Of a stretch of DNA of 64,000 bases, positions 1 to 9,051 are shown one piece after another (the stretch's first letter is position 1; every line of letters begins with the position of its first letter). The DNA comes from Labilithrix sp. (GTDB lineage: Bacteria; Myxococcota_A; Polyangia; Polyangiales; Polyangiaceae). Where the stretch lies: positions 1 through 64,000 of the forward strand of contig JAHBWC010000012.1 in assembly GCA_019637225.1 (NCBI GenBank). The letters are read 5' to 3'. The notes beneath the pieces were generated by a model that did no database searches, had not been told where the DNA came from, and saw nothing but the letters and a program-made list of their open reading frames with translations. The position numbers were made by a program, and so were the translations under genes.

Positions 1-410
1 CGGCGCTCGCCGCGCCGCCGTCGGAGCCCACGCTGGCCGTCGCCCTCGCCCCCACGCCGGGCAGCGCTGTTGCCGCGCCGCCGGGCAACGCCGTCGCCAG
101 CGGTGCGTCGCTCCAGCGCGAGGTCGAGCTGCTCGACGCGGTCAAGCGCGGGCTCCGCGCAGGCGCGCCGGCCGACGCCGAGCGCGCCCTCGACGCCTAC
201 GACGCCGAGTTCCGGCAGGGCGCGATGAAGCCGGAGGCGGGCTTCCTCCGCATTCGCCTCCTCCTCGCGAAGGGGGACGCCGCGGGCGCCGCCGCGCTCG
301 CCGACGAGCTTTCCGCTCGCCATCCGGACAGCGTGCACGCGAAGCGGATCCGCGCCGCGCTCGCGGCGGACGGCGGCGACAGGACTCGAACAGAGACACC
401 GGGGCGCTGA
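1..410 (+). CDS. C-terminal part of a TPR-like/tol-pal-type repeat protein (5' end outside window)
   Basis: The reading frame is open from the window edge (codons from base 3) to the TGA at 408-410, giving 135 residues. The visible part starts with a low-complexity Ala/Pro linker. It continues with a helical segment (LLDAVKRGLRAGAPADAERA, then LLLAKGDAAGAAALADEL) of the kind seen in TPR or SEL-type helical hairpins. Myxobacterial proteins with a Pro/Ala linker and this type of C-terminal helical repeat are often membrane-anchored partners of sigma factors, but the N-terminus is not visible, so that role is only a guess. The next gene starts about 55 bases downstream. Confidence 0.6.
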   Translation, partial: ALAAPPSEPTLAVALAPTPGSAVAAPPGNAVASGASLQREVELLDAVKRGLRAGAPADAERALDAYDAEFRQGAMKPEAGFLRIRLLLAKGDAAGAAALADELSARHPDSVHAKRIRAALAADGGDRTRTETPGR

Positions 411-465
411 TCACCACGAGGCTCAAGGCTCACGCCGCCGGCGCGAGCGCGAGGACCGATCTTCC

Positions 466-1773
466 ATGGGTTCGCCGATGAACAACCCGCAACACGGGCG
501 CTCGCGCCTTCATCCAGGCTCGGGCAGCCCCCGACTCGACGCGCTGGGCCCGCAGCCCGACGCGCGCACCCCGAGGCGCGGCGTGTGGAGCCGCGCCGTA
601 TCCCTCGTCCTCGTCGGCGCCGTGCTCTGGAGCTGCGCGACGACCGACGCATGGCTCGGCGACGTGCCGGAAGGGCCGCGTCTCACGCCGGAGGGCGACG
701 CCTCTGCGGAGATCGACGGAGGCGACGACGGCGTCTCGACGCTCATGTGCGTCGCCACCGAGTGTCCGGCCCCGTTCACGACCTGCCCCTCCGACTTCGG
801 GCCCACGTACAAGTGCGCGGTCGACCCGCGACGTGACGCGAAACACTGCGGCGCGTGCGGGAAGGAGTGCCTCACGTTCGAGCCGATCCACATGACCTCG
901 CGCTGCGTCGAGGGCGCGTGCGCGCTCGAGTGTCTGAGCCTCCCGCGGTACGTCTTTCCCGACAGCGAGCGGCCGACGCAGTACGAGAACTGCAACGGCC
1001 TGCTCGACGACGGCTGCGAAGTGGACGTCCTCTCCGACGCCGCAAACTGCGGCGGGTGCGGAAAGGCCTGCGCGGGAGGGCAGCCCTGCATCGACGGGCG
1101 GTGCGGCTGTCCGAACGGCCTGAGCGCGTGCTCCGGCTTCTGCGTGAACCTCGCGAGCGACGATCTGAACTGCGGGTCGTGCCGAAACCAGTGCCAGCAT
1201 CCCGACGACGCGTGCGACCCCATGCCGGAGAACACGACGTACGGCTGCGTGTCGAGCACCTGCGGCGAGCTCAAGTGCGCGGCGCCCGACTTCGGCGACT
1301 GCGACACGGACCTCGGCCTCGGGTGCGCGTCGAACGGCTGTGAGACCTCGCTCCGCGACGTGAACAACTGCGGCGCGTGCGGGCGCGTGTGCAAGCCGGG
1401 CGAGGAGTGCCGCGAGGAGAACTTCGAGATCGACTGCCGCCCGACGTGCGCGACGCTCGGCCTCGCGACCTGCGCGGACGGCGCGTGCGCGGACATCCTG
1501 AACGATCCGGAGAACTGCGGCGGTTGCAGGCTCCCGTGTCCCTTCGGCGGCCCGAAGCAGCGGCGCGCGTGCGAGAAGGGCGTCTGCGTCGCCGCGTGCG
1601 CCGAGGGCTTCGGCGACTGCAACGGCGATCCCTCCGACGGCTGCGAGGTCGACCTGCGCGCGCACCCCGCGAACTGCGGCGCGTGCGGCGTCTCGTGCGA
1701 CCTCGCGCTCGGTCAGCCTTGCGTCGAAGGTAAATGCCTCGTCGCTCCTTGCGAAGGTTCGGAGGCGAAATGA
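466..1773 (+). CDS. Cys-rich repeat lipoprotein (NCGGCG-type repeats)
   Basis: 435 residues from ATG 466. The lipobox is LWSC with the modified Cys at residue 57, an unusually long leader. A GTG at 583, preceded by GAGG, would give a normal 18-residue lipoprotein signal and may be the real start. The body is a series of Cys-rich units built on NCGGCG or NCGACG, with DGCEVD between units (DDGCEVDVLSDAANCGGCGK, SDGCEVDLRAHPANCGACGV). Such repeats are common in myxobacterial surface lipoproteins and are often mislabelled as tryptophan synthase alpha chain; no TrpA barrel is present. The stop overlaps the next ATG (ATGA), so this is the first gene of a five-gene lipoprotein run. The function is unknown; a disulfide-rich extracellular module is inferred. 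Confidence 0.8.
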   Translation: MGSPMNNPQHGRSRLHPGSGSPRLDALGPQPDARTPRRGVWSRAVSLVLVGAVLWSCATTDAWLGDVPEGPRLTPEGDASAEIDGGDDGVSTLMCVATECPAPFTTCPSDFGPTYKCAVDPRRDAKHCGACGKECLTFEPIHMTSRCVEGACALECLSLPRYVFPDSERPTQYENCNGLLDDGCEVDVLSDAANCGGCGKACAGGQPCIDGRCGCPNGLSACSGFCVNLASDDLNCGSCRNQCQHPDDACDPMPENTTYGCVSSTCGELKCAAPDFGDCDTDLGLGCASNGCETSLRDVNNCGACGRVCKPGEECREENFEIDCRPTCATLGLATCADGACADILNDPENCGGCRLPCPFGGPKQRRACEKGVCVAACAEGFGDCNGDPSDGCEVDLRAHPANCGACGVSCDLALGQPCVEGKCLVAPCEGSEAK

Positions 1774-2996
1774 GCCGCGCCAAGACCCTCGTGGCCGTCG
1801 CGGTGCTGCCGCTGGCGCTCTTCGTTCCGCTCGCGATGGCGAGCTGCGCCGAGACCGATCCGGCGACGCCGACCGAAGACGACGCGTCGTCGGTCGTCAC
1901 GCCGCCGGAGGGAGACGGCGGCGCGGGGGACGCCTCGGACGCCGGCCCGCCGTGCGACGCCGGCGACAAGAACTGCGTCTCGACGCTCCTCTCGTGCGCA
2001 GAGGCCGACTTCTGCCCGGCGACCATCCCGATCGATCGGCGCTTCGCGCTCACCGCGGTCTGGGGCTCGAGCGCGACCGACGTCTGGGCGGTCGGCTCCG
2101 GCGGGACGATCGCGCACTGGGACGGCGCCGCGTGGAAGGTCGTGCCCTCGAACACCGGCGACACGCTCACGGCCGTCTGGGGCTCGAGCGCGACCGACGT
2201 GTGGATCGGCGGCTCGACGGCGACGATCCTCCACGGCGCGGGCTTCGCGGCGGGCGCCGCAGGTTGGAAGGCCACGCCCGCGTTCGGCGACGACGTCATC
2301 TCCTACCCCGGCCGGCTGCACGCGCTGTGGGGAGCGGGCGCGACCGAGGTTCGCGCCGGGGGAGAGCCCTTCGGCGCCGATACCGAGGACGGACCGATCT
2401 GGGGCAACCTCCTTCATCGCACGCCTGACGGCGCGGACAGCGGCACGGGCTGGGAACCGCTGAGCGGCCTCGACGGCCGGTGGTCGTACGCCACGGCGCG
2501 GGCGATCTGGGGAAGCTCGGCGCGCGACGTCTGGATCGCGCTCGACAACGGCGTCGAGGAGCCGTGGGCGCGCGGCACGCTCGCGCACGGTACGGCGCCG
2601 GCTCCCGGCGATCCGCTCGTCTGGACGTCGGTCGACAGCAAGTCGACCGCGCCGCTCGAGTCGCTCTGGGGATCGTCGGCGAACGACGTCTGGGCCGTGG
2701 GCGGCGGCGGGGCGATCCGCCGCTTCTCCGGCGGCGCGGGCTTCGCGATCGTCGAGGGGGCGCCCACGACCGAGGCTCTCCACGGGGTGTGGGGGAGCGG
2801 CCCGAAGGACGTCTGGGTCGTCGGCGACTCCGGCACGATCTTGCACTTCGACGGCGCGGCGTGGACGGAGGCGACCGTCGCCTTTCCGCTCGGCAAGAAG
2901 CCGGACCTCATGGGCGTCTGGGGGAGCGGGCCGAACGACGTCTGGGTCGTGGGTGACGCCTTCGCGCTGCACTTCACCGGAAAGAAGGCGCGCTGA
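1770..2996 (+). CDS. Lipoprotein with seven VWGSxxxDVW repeats, predicted beta-propeller
   Basis: 408 residues. The start at ATG 1770 is chosen because GGAGG lies just upstream (1761) and because it gives a clean signal ending in the lipobox AMASC (Cys 26). An Asp/Gly-rich linker follows. I count seven copies of a repeat built on L-x-[AG]-[VIL]-W-G-S-[SG]-x-x-D-V-W, e.g. LTAVWGSSATDVWAVGSGGT and LHGVWGSGPKDVWVVGDSGT, often ending in HFDGAAW. Seven evenly spread repeats suggest a seven-bladed propeller. The family is widespread in myxobacteria and has no established function; some members are mislabelled as glycosyltransferase or PilY1-like. It overlaps both neighbours by 4 and 1 bases, so translation is probably coupled. 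Confidence 0.85.
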   Translation: MSRAKTLVAVAVLPLALFVPLAMASCAETDPATPTEDDASSVVTPPEGDGGAGDASDAGPPCDAGDKNCVSTLLSCAEADFCPATIPIDRRFALTAVWGSSATDVWAVGSGGTIAHWDGAAWKVVPSNTGDTLTAVWGSSATDVWIGGSTATILHGAGFAAGAAGWKATPAFGDDVISYPGRLHALWGAGATEVRAGGEPFGADTEDGPIWGNLLHRTPDGADSGTGWEPLSGLDGRWSYATARAIWGSSARDVWIALDNGVEEPWARGTLAHGTAPAPGDPLVWTSVDSKSTAPLESLWGSSANDVWAVGGGGAIRRFSGGAGFAIVEGAPTTEALHGVWGSGPKDVWVVGDSGTILHFDGAAWTEATVAFPLGKKPDLMGVWGSGPNDVWVVGDAFALHFTGKKAR

Positions 2997-4192
2997 TGAG
3001 GTTGATGAGAGAGAGCCTGCCCAAGGTGCTCGTGGTCTTCCTCACGCTCGAAGGCGTCGCGTTCGGCGTCGCGGCGTGCTCGAGCGGCGACGACGCCGGG
3101 CCGCCCGCGCCCGACGGCGGAGCCCTCGACGAGGCGTCGACGACCGAGGATGCCGGGGCCGCCGACGGCGACGCCGGGCTCCCGGACGGCGCTCCTCGCG
3201 TCTGCTCCGATCAGAACTTCTGCCACACGGCGCTCCCGGTCGAGGCGACGCTCCGCGGCGTCTGGGGACACGGGGCGATCGTCTGGGCCGTCAGCGAGCA
3301 GGGTGACGTGCTCCGCTGGGACGGCGCCGCGTGGAAGGTCCACGCGGCGGCGCTCGGCGCGCTCTACGCGATCTGGGGCAGCAGCGAGACGGACATCTGG
3401 ATCGGCGGCCAGGGTGGGCTCTTCCACGGGACCGGCGCGACCTCGCAGGCGGTGACCTTCGAGTCCGTGACGACGCCGGGCGACGAGGAGATCCCGATCC
3501 GGTCGATCTGGGGCGCCGGCGCGGGCGACGTCTGGGCGGTCGGCGGCAACGTCGACGACGCGACGTACATGCCGCGCGCGCGCGTCCTCCGCGGCCGCGC
3601 CGCCGACGCGGGAGCGTCGTGGTCGGTCGATCCGCTCTCGTCGGAGCCCCTCGCGTTCTCGCGCGTGTGGGGCGACAACGCGGGTGGGGTCTGGATCGCC
3701 GGCGACGACGGCTCCGACTTCGCGCAGAGCAGCGGCGTCTACCGGCGCGCGCCCGGAGCCGACGCCTTCGAGGGCGTGGCGGTCTCGGCCTACAACGACG
3801 AGGAGGGCCCGATGCAAGGGGGCCCCGGCACGCTCCACGCCGGCGGCGCCGGCGCGGACGGTCGCATCGTCTTGACCGGCCGCACGCTGAGCGCGACCCC
3901 GTCGTTCTGGTTCGGCGCGGCGGCCGGCGACGTTTGGTCGTACGAGGCGCGCGACCTGAACGATCCGCCTCTCCGCGCGGTGTGGGGGATCGACGGCGGC
4001 GCGACGTGGGTCGCGGGTGACTACGGACGGCTCCGCAGCTGGTCCGGCACCGAGTGGAAGCAGGCGGCGATCATGGTCGCGGACTTCCCCGTCATCGAGC
4101 CGCTCTACGCCATGTGGGGGACGAAGGCCGACGACTTCTGGATCGTCGGCAAGAACATCGCGATGCATCGCATGCCGAGGACGGCGCCATGA
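2996..4192 (+). CDS. Second VWG-repeat lipoprotein, predicted beta-propeller
   Basis: 398 residues. The start at 2996 overlaps the previous stop by one base (TGATG); an in-frame ATG at 3005 is an alternative. The signal ends in VAAC (Cys 28), followed by a Ser/Gly/Asp-rich linker. Seven degenerate copies of the same W-G...[DG]-x-W unit are visible (LRGVWGHGAIVWAV, LYAIWGSSETDIWIGG, IRSIWGAGAGDVWAVGG, FSRVWGDNAGGVWIAGDDG, a unit with SFWFGAAAGDVW, LRAVWGIDGGATWVAGDYG, LYAMWGTKADDFWIVG). It is a diverged tandem duplicate of the upstream gene, and the repeats are less regular. An outer-membrane or surface location is inferred from the lipobox. The specific ligand is unknown. Confidence 0.85.
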   Translation: MRLMRESLPKVLVVFLTLEGVAFGVAACSSGDDAGPPAPDGGALDEASTTEDAGAADGDAGLPDGAPRVCSDQNFCHTALPVEATLRGVWGHGAIVWAVSEQGDVLRWDGAAWKVHAAALGALYAIWGSSETDIWIGGQGGLFHGTGATSQAVTFESVTTPGDEEIPIRSIWGAGAGDVWAVGGNVDDATYMPRARVLRGRAADAGASWSVDPLSSEPLAFSRVWGDNAGGVWIAGDDGSDFAQSSGVYRRAPGADAFEGVAVSAYNDEEGPMQGGPGTLHAGGAGADGRIVLTGRTLSATPSFWFGAAAGDVWSYEARDLNDPPLRAVWGIDGGATWVAGDYGRLRSWSGTEWKQAAIMVADFPVIEPLYAMWGTKADDFWIVGKNIAMHRMPRTAP

Positions 4193-5604
4193 CCTTGGAC
4201 TCGACCGGACCCTTCGCTCGGACGCGCTCGCTCTCGTGCTTCGCCGTGCTCGGCGGTGGCGCCCTCGCGGCCGCGATGACGCTGCTCGCCTGCTCCGACG
4301 ACGAGCCTTCGCGCGCGGCGTTCGACGACGACGCCGGGCCGCGCCCCTCGCTCCCGGAGGCCGGCGACCCGGCGGACGGGTCCGCTGTCGACGCCCGCGG
4401 GCCCTTCGATCCGCGCGACGAGGCCGTGACGTGTGACGCGTCCCCGTGCGTCACGCAGATTGTCGCGGGCGACGATCACTTCTGCGCGCGCATCGCCGAC
4501 GGCACGGTCCGCTGCTGGGGGGACGACTCGCGCGGGCAGCTCGGCCAGGGCGGCCTCCCCGACGAGGGCGAAGCCGACAAGCCGCGCGTCGCGGACGTCC
4601 AGGGCGTCACCCAGCTCAGCGCCGCGGGCGCGACGACGTGCGCGCGCGTGGACGACGGCGGCGTCCTCTGCTGGGGGAGCAATGCGCACGGCGAGCTCGG
4701 GCGCGCGATCGATCCGCCGGCCGACGAGGACCCGCATCCGACCCCCGAGCGCGTCGCGATCGACGCCGCCGCGCGCGTCGACGTCGGGCCGAGGAGCGTC
4801 TGCGCGACGACGTCCGCCGGCGGCGTCTCTTGCTGGGGCAACGACGAGAGCGCGCAGCTCGCGCGCGGCGAGCCGCAGTACGAGCCGGGCGCTCCGGCGC
4901 CCGCGGAGCTCGGCGTCGCGGTGAAGCGCACGGGCGCGGGGTTCGACACCGGCTTCGCGCTCACCGCCGACGGCGCGCTCCTCACGTGGGGCGCCGTCGC
5001 CGGGATGACGGGCGTCCTCGCGGGCAGGGTCTCGTCGGTGACGCCGACGCCGGTGCCGAGCTCGGTCGAGCGACTCGAAAAGATCACGAGCTTCGCCGTG
5101 TCGGGGACGACGCCCGGGCGGCTGCCGCCCGACGCGCTCCCCTGGATGCCGCCGCCGCCGCCGAACCAGCACGCATGCGCCGTGATGAACGGCGACGCCT
5201 TCTGCTGGGGCAAGAGCGAGCGCGGCGCCCTCGGCAGCGGCCTGCCCGACTCGGTCGTACCGCTGCCCACGCTCGCGCGCCTCGGCACACGCGCCTACGC
5301 CCAGCAGATCGCCGCGGGTGGCGAGACCACCTGCGTCCGGCTCACCGACGGCAACGTCGCGTGCACCGGCGAGAACGAGCGCGGCCAGCTCGGCAAGGGC
5401 GCCGCCGGGCCGTTCGCGAGCACGTTCACCGCGGCGAGCACGCTCTCCGGTCGCGCCGTGCAGGTCGCGGTCGCGAAGGAGACGGTCTGCGCGCTGGTGC
5501 AAGGTGGCACCGTGTCCTGCTGGGGAGGCAATGCGCACGGCGAGCTCGGCCTGGGCTCACGGGACGACGACGCTCATCCCTCGGCCGCGAAGATCACGTT
5601 CTGA
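4189..5604 (+). CDS. RCC1-repeat lipoprotein, predicted seven-bladed propeller
   Basis: 471 residues from ATG 4189, which overlaps the previous stop (ATGA). The open frame extends further upstream, but only this start gives a signal peptide (lipobox LLAC, Cys 35). Seven RCC1/BLIP-II-type units are visible, each with a C-A-x-x-x-[DG]-G-x-V-x-C-W-G-x-N-x-x-G-x-L-G core (CARIADGTVRCWGDDSRGQL, then CARVDDGGVLCWGSNAHGEL, CALVQGGTVSCWGGNAHGEL). Paired Cys in most blades may form disulfides. RCC1 propellers in bacteria are secreted or surface proteins with mostly unknown partners; the eukaryotic exchange-factor role of RCC1 should not be carried over. Middle blades 4-6 are less conserved. Confidence 0.88.
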   Translation: MTLDSTGPFARTRSLSCFAVLGGGALAAAMTLLACSDDEPSRAAFDDDAGPRPSLPEAGDPADGSAVDARGPFDPRDEAVTCDASPCVTQIVAGDDHFCARIADGTVRCWGDDSRGQLGQGGLPDEGEADKPRVADVQGVTQLSAAGATTCARVDDGGVLCWGSNAHGELGRAIDPPADEDPHPTPERVAIDAAARVDVGPRSVCATTSAGGVSCWGNDESAQLARGEPQYEPGAPAPAELGVAVKRTGAGFDTGFALTADGALLTWGAVAGMTGVLAGRVSSVTPTPVPSSVERLEKITSFAVSGTTPGRLPPDALPWMPPPPPNQHACAVMNGDAFCWGKSERGALGSGLPDSVVPLPTLARLGTRAYAQQIAAGGETTCVRLTDGNVACTGENERGQLGKGAAGPFASTFTAASTLSGRAVQVAVAKETVCALVQGGTVSCWGGNAHGELGLGSRDDDAHPSAAKITF

Positions 5605-5618
5605 GAGAGACGGCAGCC

Positions 5619-7445
5619 ATGACGATCGCCCGCACCGTACCGAGCTCGTTCCTCCTCGCCTCCGCGGCCGGGGTCTTCGCGATCGTCGCCGCGTGCAGCA
5701 CGCGGAGCGGCTTCGACGACAACACGCCGCCGCCGTTCGACTCCGACGCGGAGGCGCCGTGCGCCGACCGCAAGTGCTCGCGCGATCTCCGCAGCGTGAT
5801 CGACGCCTGCCCCGACGCCGGCGAGGCGATCGTCGAGCGGTGCGCCGACGACAAGGGCTGTGGCAACGGCGCGTGCGTCGACGCCTGCGAGAGCGCCCGT
5901 CTCACGAAGGGCTCGGCGGGCTGCTCGTTCTGGACATTGCCGCCCGACGACAGCTACTTCGGGCGCGGCGCGTGCTTCGTCGCGATGATCGCGAACACCT
6001 GGCCGCGCCCCATCGCGCTCCGAGCGGAGCTCGGGGGCGAGGCGCTCGACATCTCGAAGTCGGTCTACGTCGCCACGAAGAAGGGCGACGAGACCACGTA
6101 CACGCCGCTCGCCGGGCAACTCCCGCCCGGTCAGGTCGCGCTCGTCTTCCTCTCGCAGGACGACAAGCCGGAGAGCAACGACTTCACCCGCTGTCCCGCC
6201 GGTGTCACGCCCGCGCTCGCCGCCGATCCGATCGCGCACGGCACGGCTCGGACCCGCGCGTTCCACATCATCACGGACGCGCCGGCGTCCGCGTACTCGA
6301 TCTTCCCGTACGGCGGCGCGCGATCGTTCTATCCCACGGCGACCCTGCTCTTGCCCGAGTCGTCGTGGGACAAGAGCTACGTGGCGGTGAGCACCGCGAA
6401 CGTCTCGCGCTTCGGGCGGCCGGGGAGCGAGCCGCGCACACTGCAGATCGTCGCGGCCGAGGACGACACCAAGGTCGAGATGCGGCCGAACGTGGGGCTC
6501 GTCCAGGGGCTCGACGTCGCGTCGGTGTTGCAGGGCGAGACGGGCTCCTGGACGCTCTCGCGCGGAGAGGTGCTCCAGATTACGCAGCGCGATGCCTTGA
6601 GCGGCAGCGCGATCGCGTCGAGCAAGCCGGTCGGCGTCTTCGGCGGCGCGACGTGCGCGTTCCTCCCCGGCGAGCTCGAGTTCTGCGACCTCACCCAGCA
6701 GCAGATCGCGCCGTTCGCGCAGTGGGGCAGCGAGTACGCGCTCGTGCCCTACGCGCCGCGTGTCGAGAGCCTGACGACGACCGTGCGCGAGACCGTGCCC
6801 TGGGGGCTCGTCGGCGCGGTCGACGGTACGGTGCTCACCTACGACCCGGAGCGCCCGCTCGGCGCGCCCGAGACGCTCGCCGCCGGCGAGGTGGCCACCT
6901 TCTTCACCGACGCTCTCGTCGTCGTGAAGAGCCAGGACGGCGCCCACCCGTTCCACGCCGCAGTCTACATGACGGGCTCGAAGTTCAACGGCGGGACCGG
7001 GCAACCTCCGAGCGGTCCCATGGGGCCGATGCGTCCGGGCTCGAAGGGCGATCCGGACTTCGTGAACGTCGTCCCTTCGGATCAGTTCCTCGATCGCTAC
7101 GTGTTCTTTGCGGACTACACGTATGCCGACACGGCGCTGACGCTCGTTCGCCGCAGGACGGCGCAGGGCTTCATGCCGGTCGAGCTCGAGTGCGGCGGCG
7201 AGGTGACTGGTTGGGAGGCGCTCGGCGCGTCCGGCGACTACGAGTACACGTGGGTGCGCCTCACGAAGGGCTTCGCCCCCGCGAAGCTCGCGAAGGGGAC
7301 GTGTGGCTACGGCCGGCACGAGGCTCGGAGCGACGGTCCGTTCTCCGTCACCGTCTGGGGCGTCGACCAGTTCGCGAGCTACGGCTACGCGGGTGGGCAG
7401 GGCAGCCGCCCGATCAACGACGCGCTGCCGCCGCCGGTGAACTGA
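5619..7445 (+). CDS. IgGFc-binding-type lipoprotein
   Basis: 608 residues from ATG 5619 (an AGAGAGA purine run lies about 10 bases upstream), 14 bases after the RCC1 gene. The signal ends in VAAC (Cys 26). A short Cys-rich section (residues ~50-95, with CADRKCSRD and KGCGNGACVDAC) precedes a large domain. That domain resembles the N-terminal domain of IgGFc-binding proteins, with AFHIITDAPASAYSIFPYGG, SWDKSYVAVS and VGVFGGATCAFLP. In animals this domain occurs in mucin-associated proteins. The many copies in myxobacteria are predicted extracellular adhesins or structural proteins, without a proven ligand. It is the last gene of the run and ends at a hairpin shared with the convergent regulator gene. 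Confidence 0.82.
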   Translation: MTIARTVPSSFLLASAAGVFAIVAACSTRSGFDDNTPPPFDSDAEAPCADRKCSRDLRSVIDACPDAGEAIVERCADDKGCGNGACVDACESARLTKGSAGCSFWTLPPDDSYFGRGACFVAMIANTWPRPIALRAELGGEALDISKSVYVATKKGDETTYTPLAGQLPPGQVALVFLSQDDKPESNDFTRCPAGVTPALAADPIAHGTARTRAFHIITDAPASAYSIFPYGGARSFYPTATLLLPESSWDKSYVAVSTANVSRFGRPGSEPRTLQIVAAEDDTKVEMRPNVGLVQGLDVASVLQGETGSWTLSRGEVLQITQRDALSGSAIASSKPVGVFGGATCAFLPGELEFCDLTQQQIAPFAQWGSEYALVPYAPRVESLTTTVRETVPWGLVGAVDGTVLTYDPERPLGAPETLAAGEVATFFTDALVVVKSQDGAHPFHAAVYMTGSKFNGGTGQPPSGPMGPMRPGSKGDPDFVNVVPSDQFLDRYVFFADYTYADTALTLVRRRTAQGFMPVELECGGEVTGWEALGASGDYEYTWVRLTKGFAPAKLAKGTCGYGRHEARSDGPFSVTVWGVDQFASYGYAGGQGSRPINDALPPPVN

Positions 7446-7449
7446 GGGG

Positions 7450-7481
7450 GAGGCCGACGCGCGACCTCGCGTGGCGGCCTC
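7450..7481. terminator. Hairpin between convergent genes, possible bidirectional terminator
   Basis: GAGGCCG (7450-7456) pairs with CGGCCTC (7475-7481), and ACGCG pairs with CGCGT inside, with a small bulge. It sits in the 34-base gap between the IgGFc-type gene and the convergent sigma-54 regulator, overlapping the latter's stop. There is no T-tract, so the terminator role is inferred from position and stem strength. Confidence 0.45.
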
Positions 7482-8871
7482 AAGAGCCCGCGTCGTCCTC
7501 GTCGCTCTTGCCGTCGCCGCGGAGGCCGAGGGCGCGCGCCTTCTTGTAGAGGTGGCTCCGCTCGAGATCGAGCGCGCGCGCGGTCGCGGCCATCTGGCCG
7601 CCGTGGTGAGCGAGCGCGTCCTGGAGGATCTGGCGCTCCGACTCCTCGACGAGCACGCGGAAGGGGACGCCGGGGCGGTAGAGGCCCTGCGCCTTCGGTG
7701 ACCCGCCGCCGGGCAGGCAGTTGCGGACGTCGGCCGCGCGGATGACGTCGTCGGGCGTGAGGATGACGAGGCGCTCGGTGAGGTTCCGGAGCTCGCGCAC
7801 GTTGCCGGGGAAGCTGTAGGCGACGAGGACCTGGAGCGCGTCGTCCTCGATGCGCATCCCGGGGCGATCGTTCGCCTTCGACGCGAGCTCGAGGAAGTGG
7901 CGCGCGAGGAGCGGGACGTCCTCGCGGCGCGCCCGGAGCGGCGGGATGTGGAGCGGCACGACGTTGAGCCGGTCGTAGAGGTCGGCGCGGAACACGTCGC
8001 TCTCGCACGCCTTGACGAGGTCGCGGTTGGTCGCGGCGACGACGCGCGTGTCGACCTTGATCGTCTCGCTCCCTCCGACGCGCTCGATCTCGCGCTCCTG
8101 GAGCACGCGGAGGAGCTTCGCCTGCATCGGGAGCGGCATGTCGCCGACCTCGTCGAGGAAGAGCGTCCCGCCGCTCGCGCGCTCGAACTTGCCGCGGCGC
8201 TGCTTGGTCGCGCCGGTGAAGGCGCCGGCCTCGTGGCCGAAGAGCTCGCTCTCGATGAGCTCGCTCGGGAGCGCCGCGCAGTTCAGCTTCTCGAGCGGTC
8301 CCTTCGCGCGCGGCGAGAGCTGGTGGATCGCGCGGGCGACGAGCTCCTTGCCGGTGCCGCGCTCGCCGGTGACGAGCACGCTGGCCGAGCTCTTCGCGGC
8401 GCGCGCGATCTGCTCGACGAGCTTCTTGATCGGGCCGCTCTCGCCGACGAGCTCGCCCGTCGCGCCGGTCGCGACGCGGAGCTCGCGCGCCTCGGTCTCG
8501 GCCCGCTGGAGCCGGAGCGTGGTCTCGACCGCGATGAGCAGGGCGTCGGTGTTGATCGGCTTCTCGAGGAAGTTGAGCGCGCCGAGCCGCGTGGCCTTCA
8601 CCGCCGTGTCGATCGTGGCGTGCCCGCTCATCATGATGACGGGCACCTCGTTCTTCGCCGCGCGAATCTGCGCGAGCAGCGAGAGGCCGTCGCCGTCGGG
8701 CAGCTGCACGTCGAAGAGGCAGAGGTCGTAGCTGCGCTTCTTCAGCTTCTCGTCGGCGATCCTCACGCCGCCCGCGACGTCGACCGAGTAGCCCTCGAGC
8801 GTGAGGGCCTTCTGCAGGGTCGTGAGGATCGACGGCTCGTCGTCGACCACGAGGAGGTGCGCGTGCGGCAT
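7480..8871 (-). CDS. NtrC-family sigma-54-dependent response regulator
   Basis: 463 residues with the full three-domain layout. The receiver domain (1-120) has acidic pocket D10-D11, phospho-acceptor D54 and K104. The AAA+ sigma-54 interaction domain (~140-375) has Walker A GERGTGKE (169-176), the sigma-54 contact loop GAFTGA (216-221) and Walker B with LFLDEVGDM (237-245). A Fis-type helix-turn-helix lies at ~412-450 (MAATARALDLERSHLYKKA). It would activate sigma-54 promoters when phosphorylated. No histidine kinase gene is adjacent, so this is an orphan regulator here, as is frequent in myxobacteria. It diverges from the TPR-like lipoprotein gene, with a 180-base shared upstream region in which no clear -24/-12 element was found. 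Confidence 0.95.
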   Translation of the reverse strand: MPHAHLLVVDDEPSILTTLQKALTLEGYSVDVAGGVRIADEKLKKRSYDLCLFDVQLPDGDGLSLLAQIRAAKNEVPVIMMSGHATIDTAVKATRLGALNFLEKPINTDALLIAVETTLRLQRAETEARELRVATGATGELVGESGPIKKLVEQIARAAKSSASVLVTGERGTGKELVARAIHQLSPRAKGPLEKLNCAALPSELIESELFGHEAGAFTGATKQRRGKFERASGGTLFLDEVGDMPLPMQAKLLRVLQEREIERVGGSETIKVDTRVVAATNRDLVKACESDVFRADLYDRLNVVPLHIPPLRARREDVPLLARHFLELASKANDRPGMRIEDDALQVLVAYSFPGNVRELRNLTERLVILTPDDVIRAADVRNCLPGGGSPKAQGLYRPGVPFRVLVEESERQILQDALAHHGGQMAATARALDLERSHLYKKARALGLRGDGKSDEDDAGS

Positions 8872-9051
8872 GGCAAGTCAGGCTAGCCCAACCAGGACCT
8901 TCCGGTGAGGCGCCCGTTCGCTCGAAGCCACGGGAAACACCCGAGCCGGCCGCGGCATTCCCGACGCTTTCGTGCGGCTCTGCCCTCTGGGGCGGTAGCC
9001 GGTCACCCGCTGCCCAGGTTATGTTGGAGGACCCTCTCGTCTCTACCCATC

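Noticed and set aside
4189..5604. Eukaryotic-type RCC1 exchange factor or contamination
   Set aside because: The protein has a bacterial lipobox and is in an operon with other myxobacterial lipoproteins; RCC1 propellers are common in bacteria.
4446..5618. Long plus-strand open frame in front of the IgGFc-type gene
   Set aside because: It is an Arg-rich shadow of the RCC1 gene in another frame; the lipobox start at 5619 is the real one.
8872..9051. Sigma-54 promoter for the TPR-like lipoprotein
   Set aside because: I could not find a GG-N10-GC pair with acceptable flanks.
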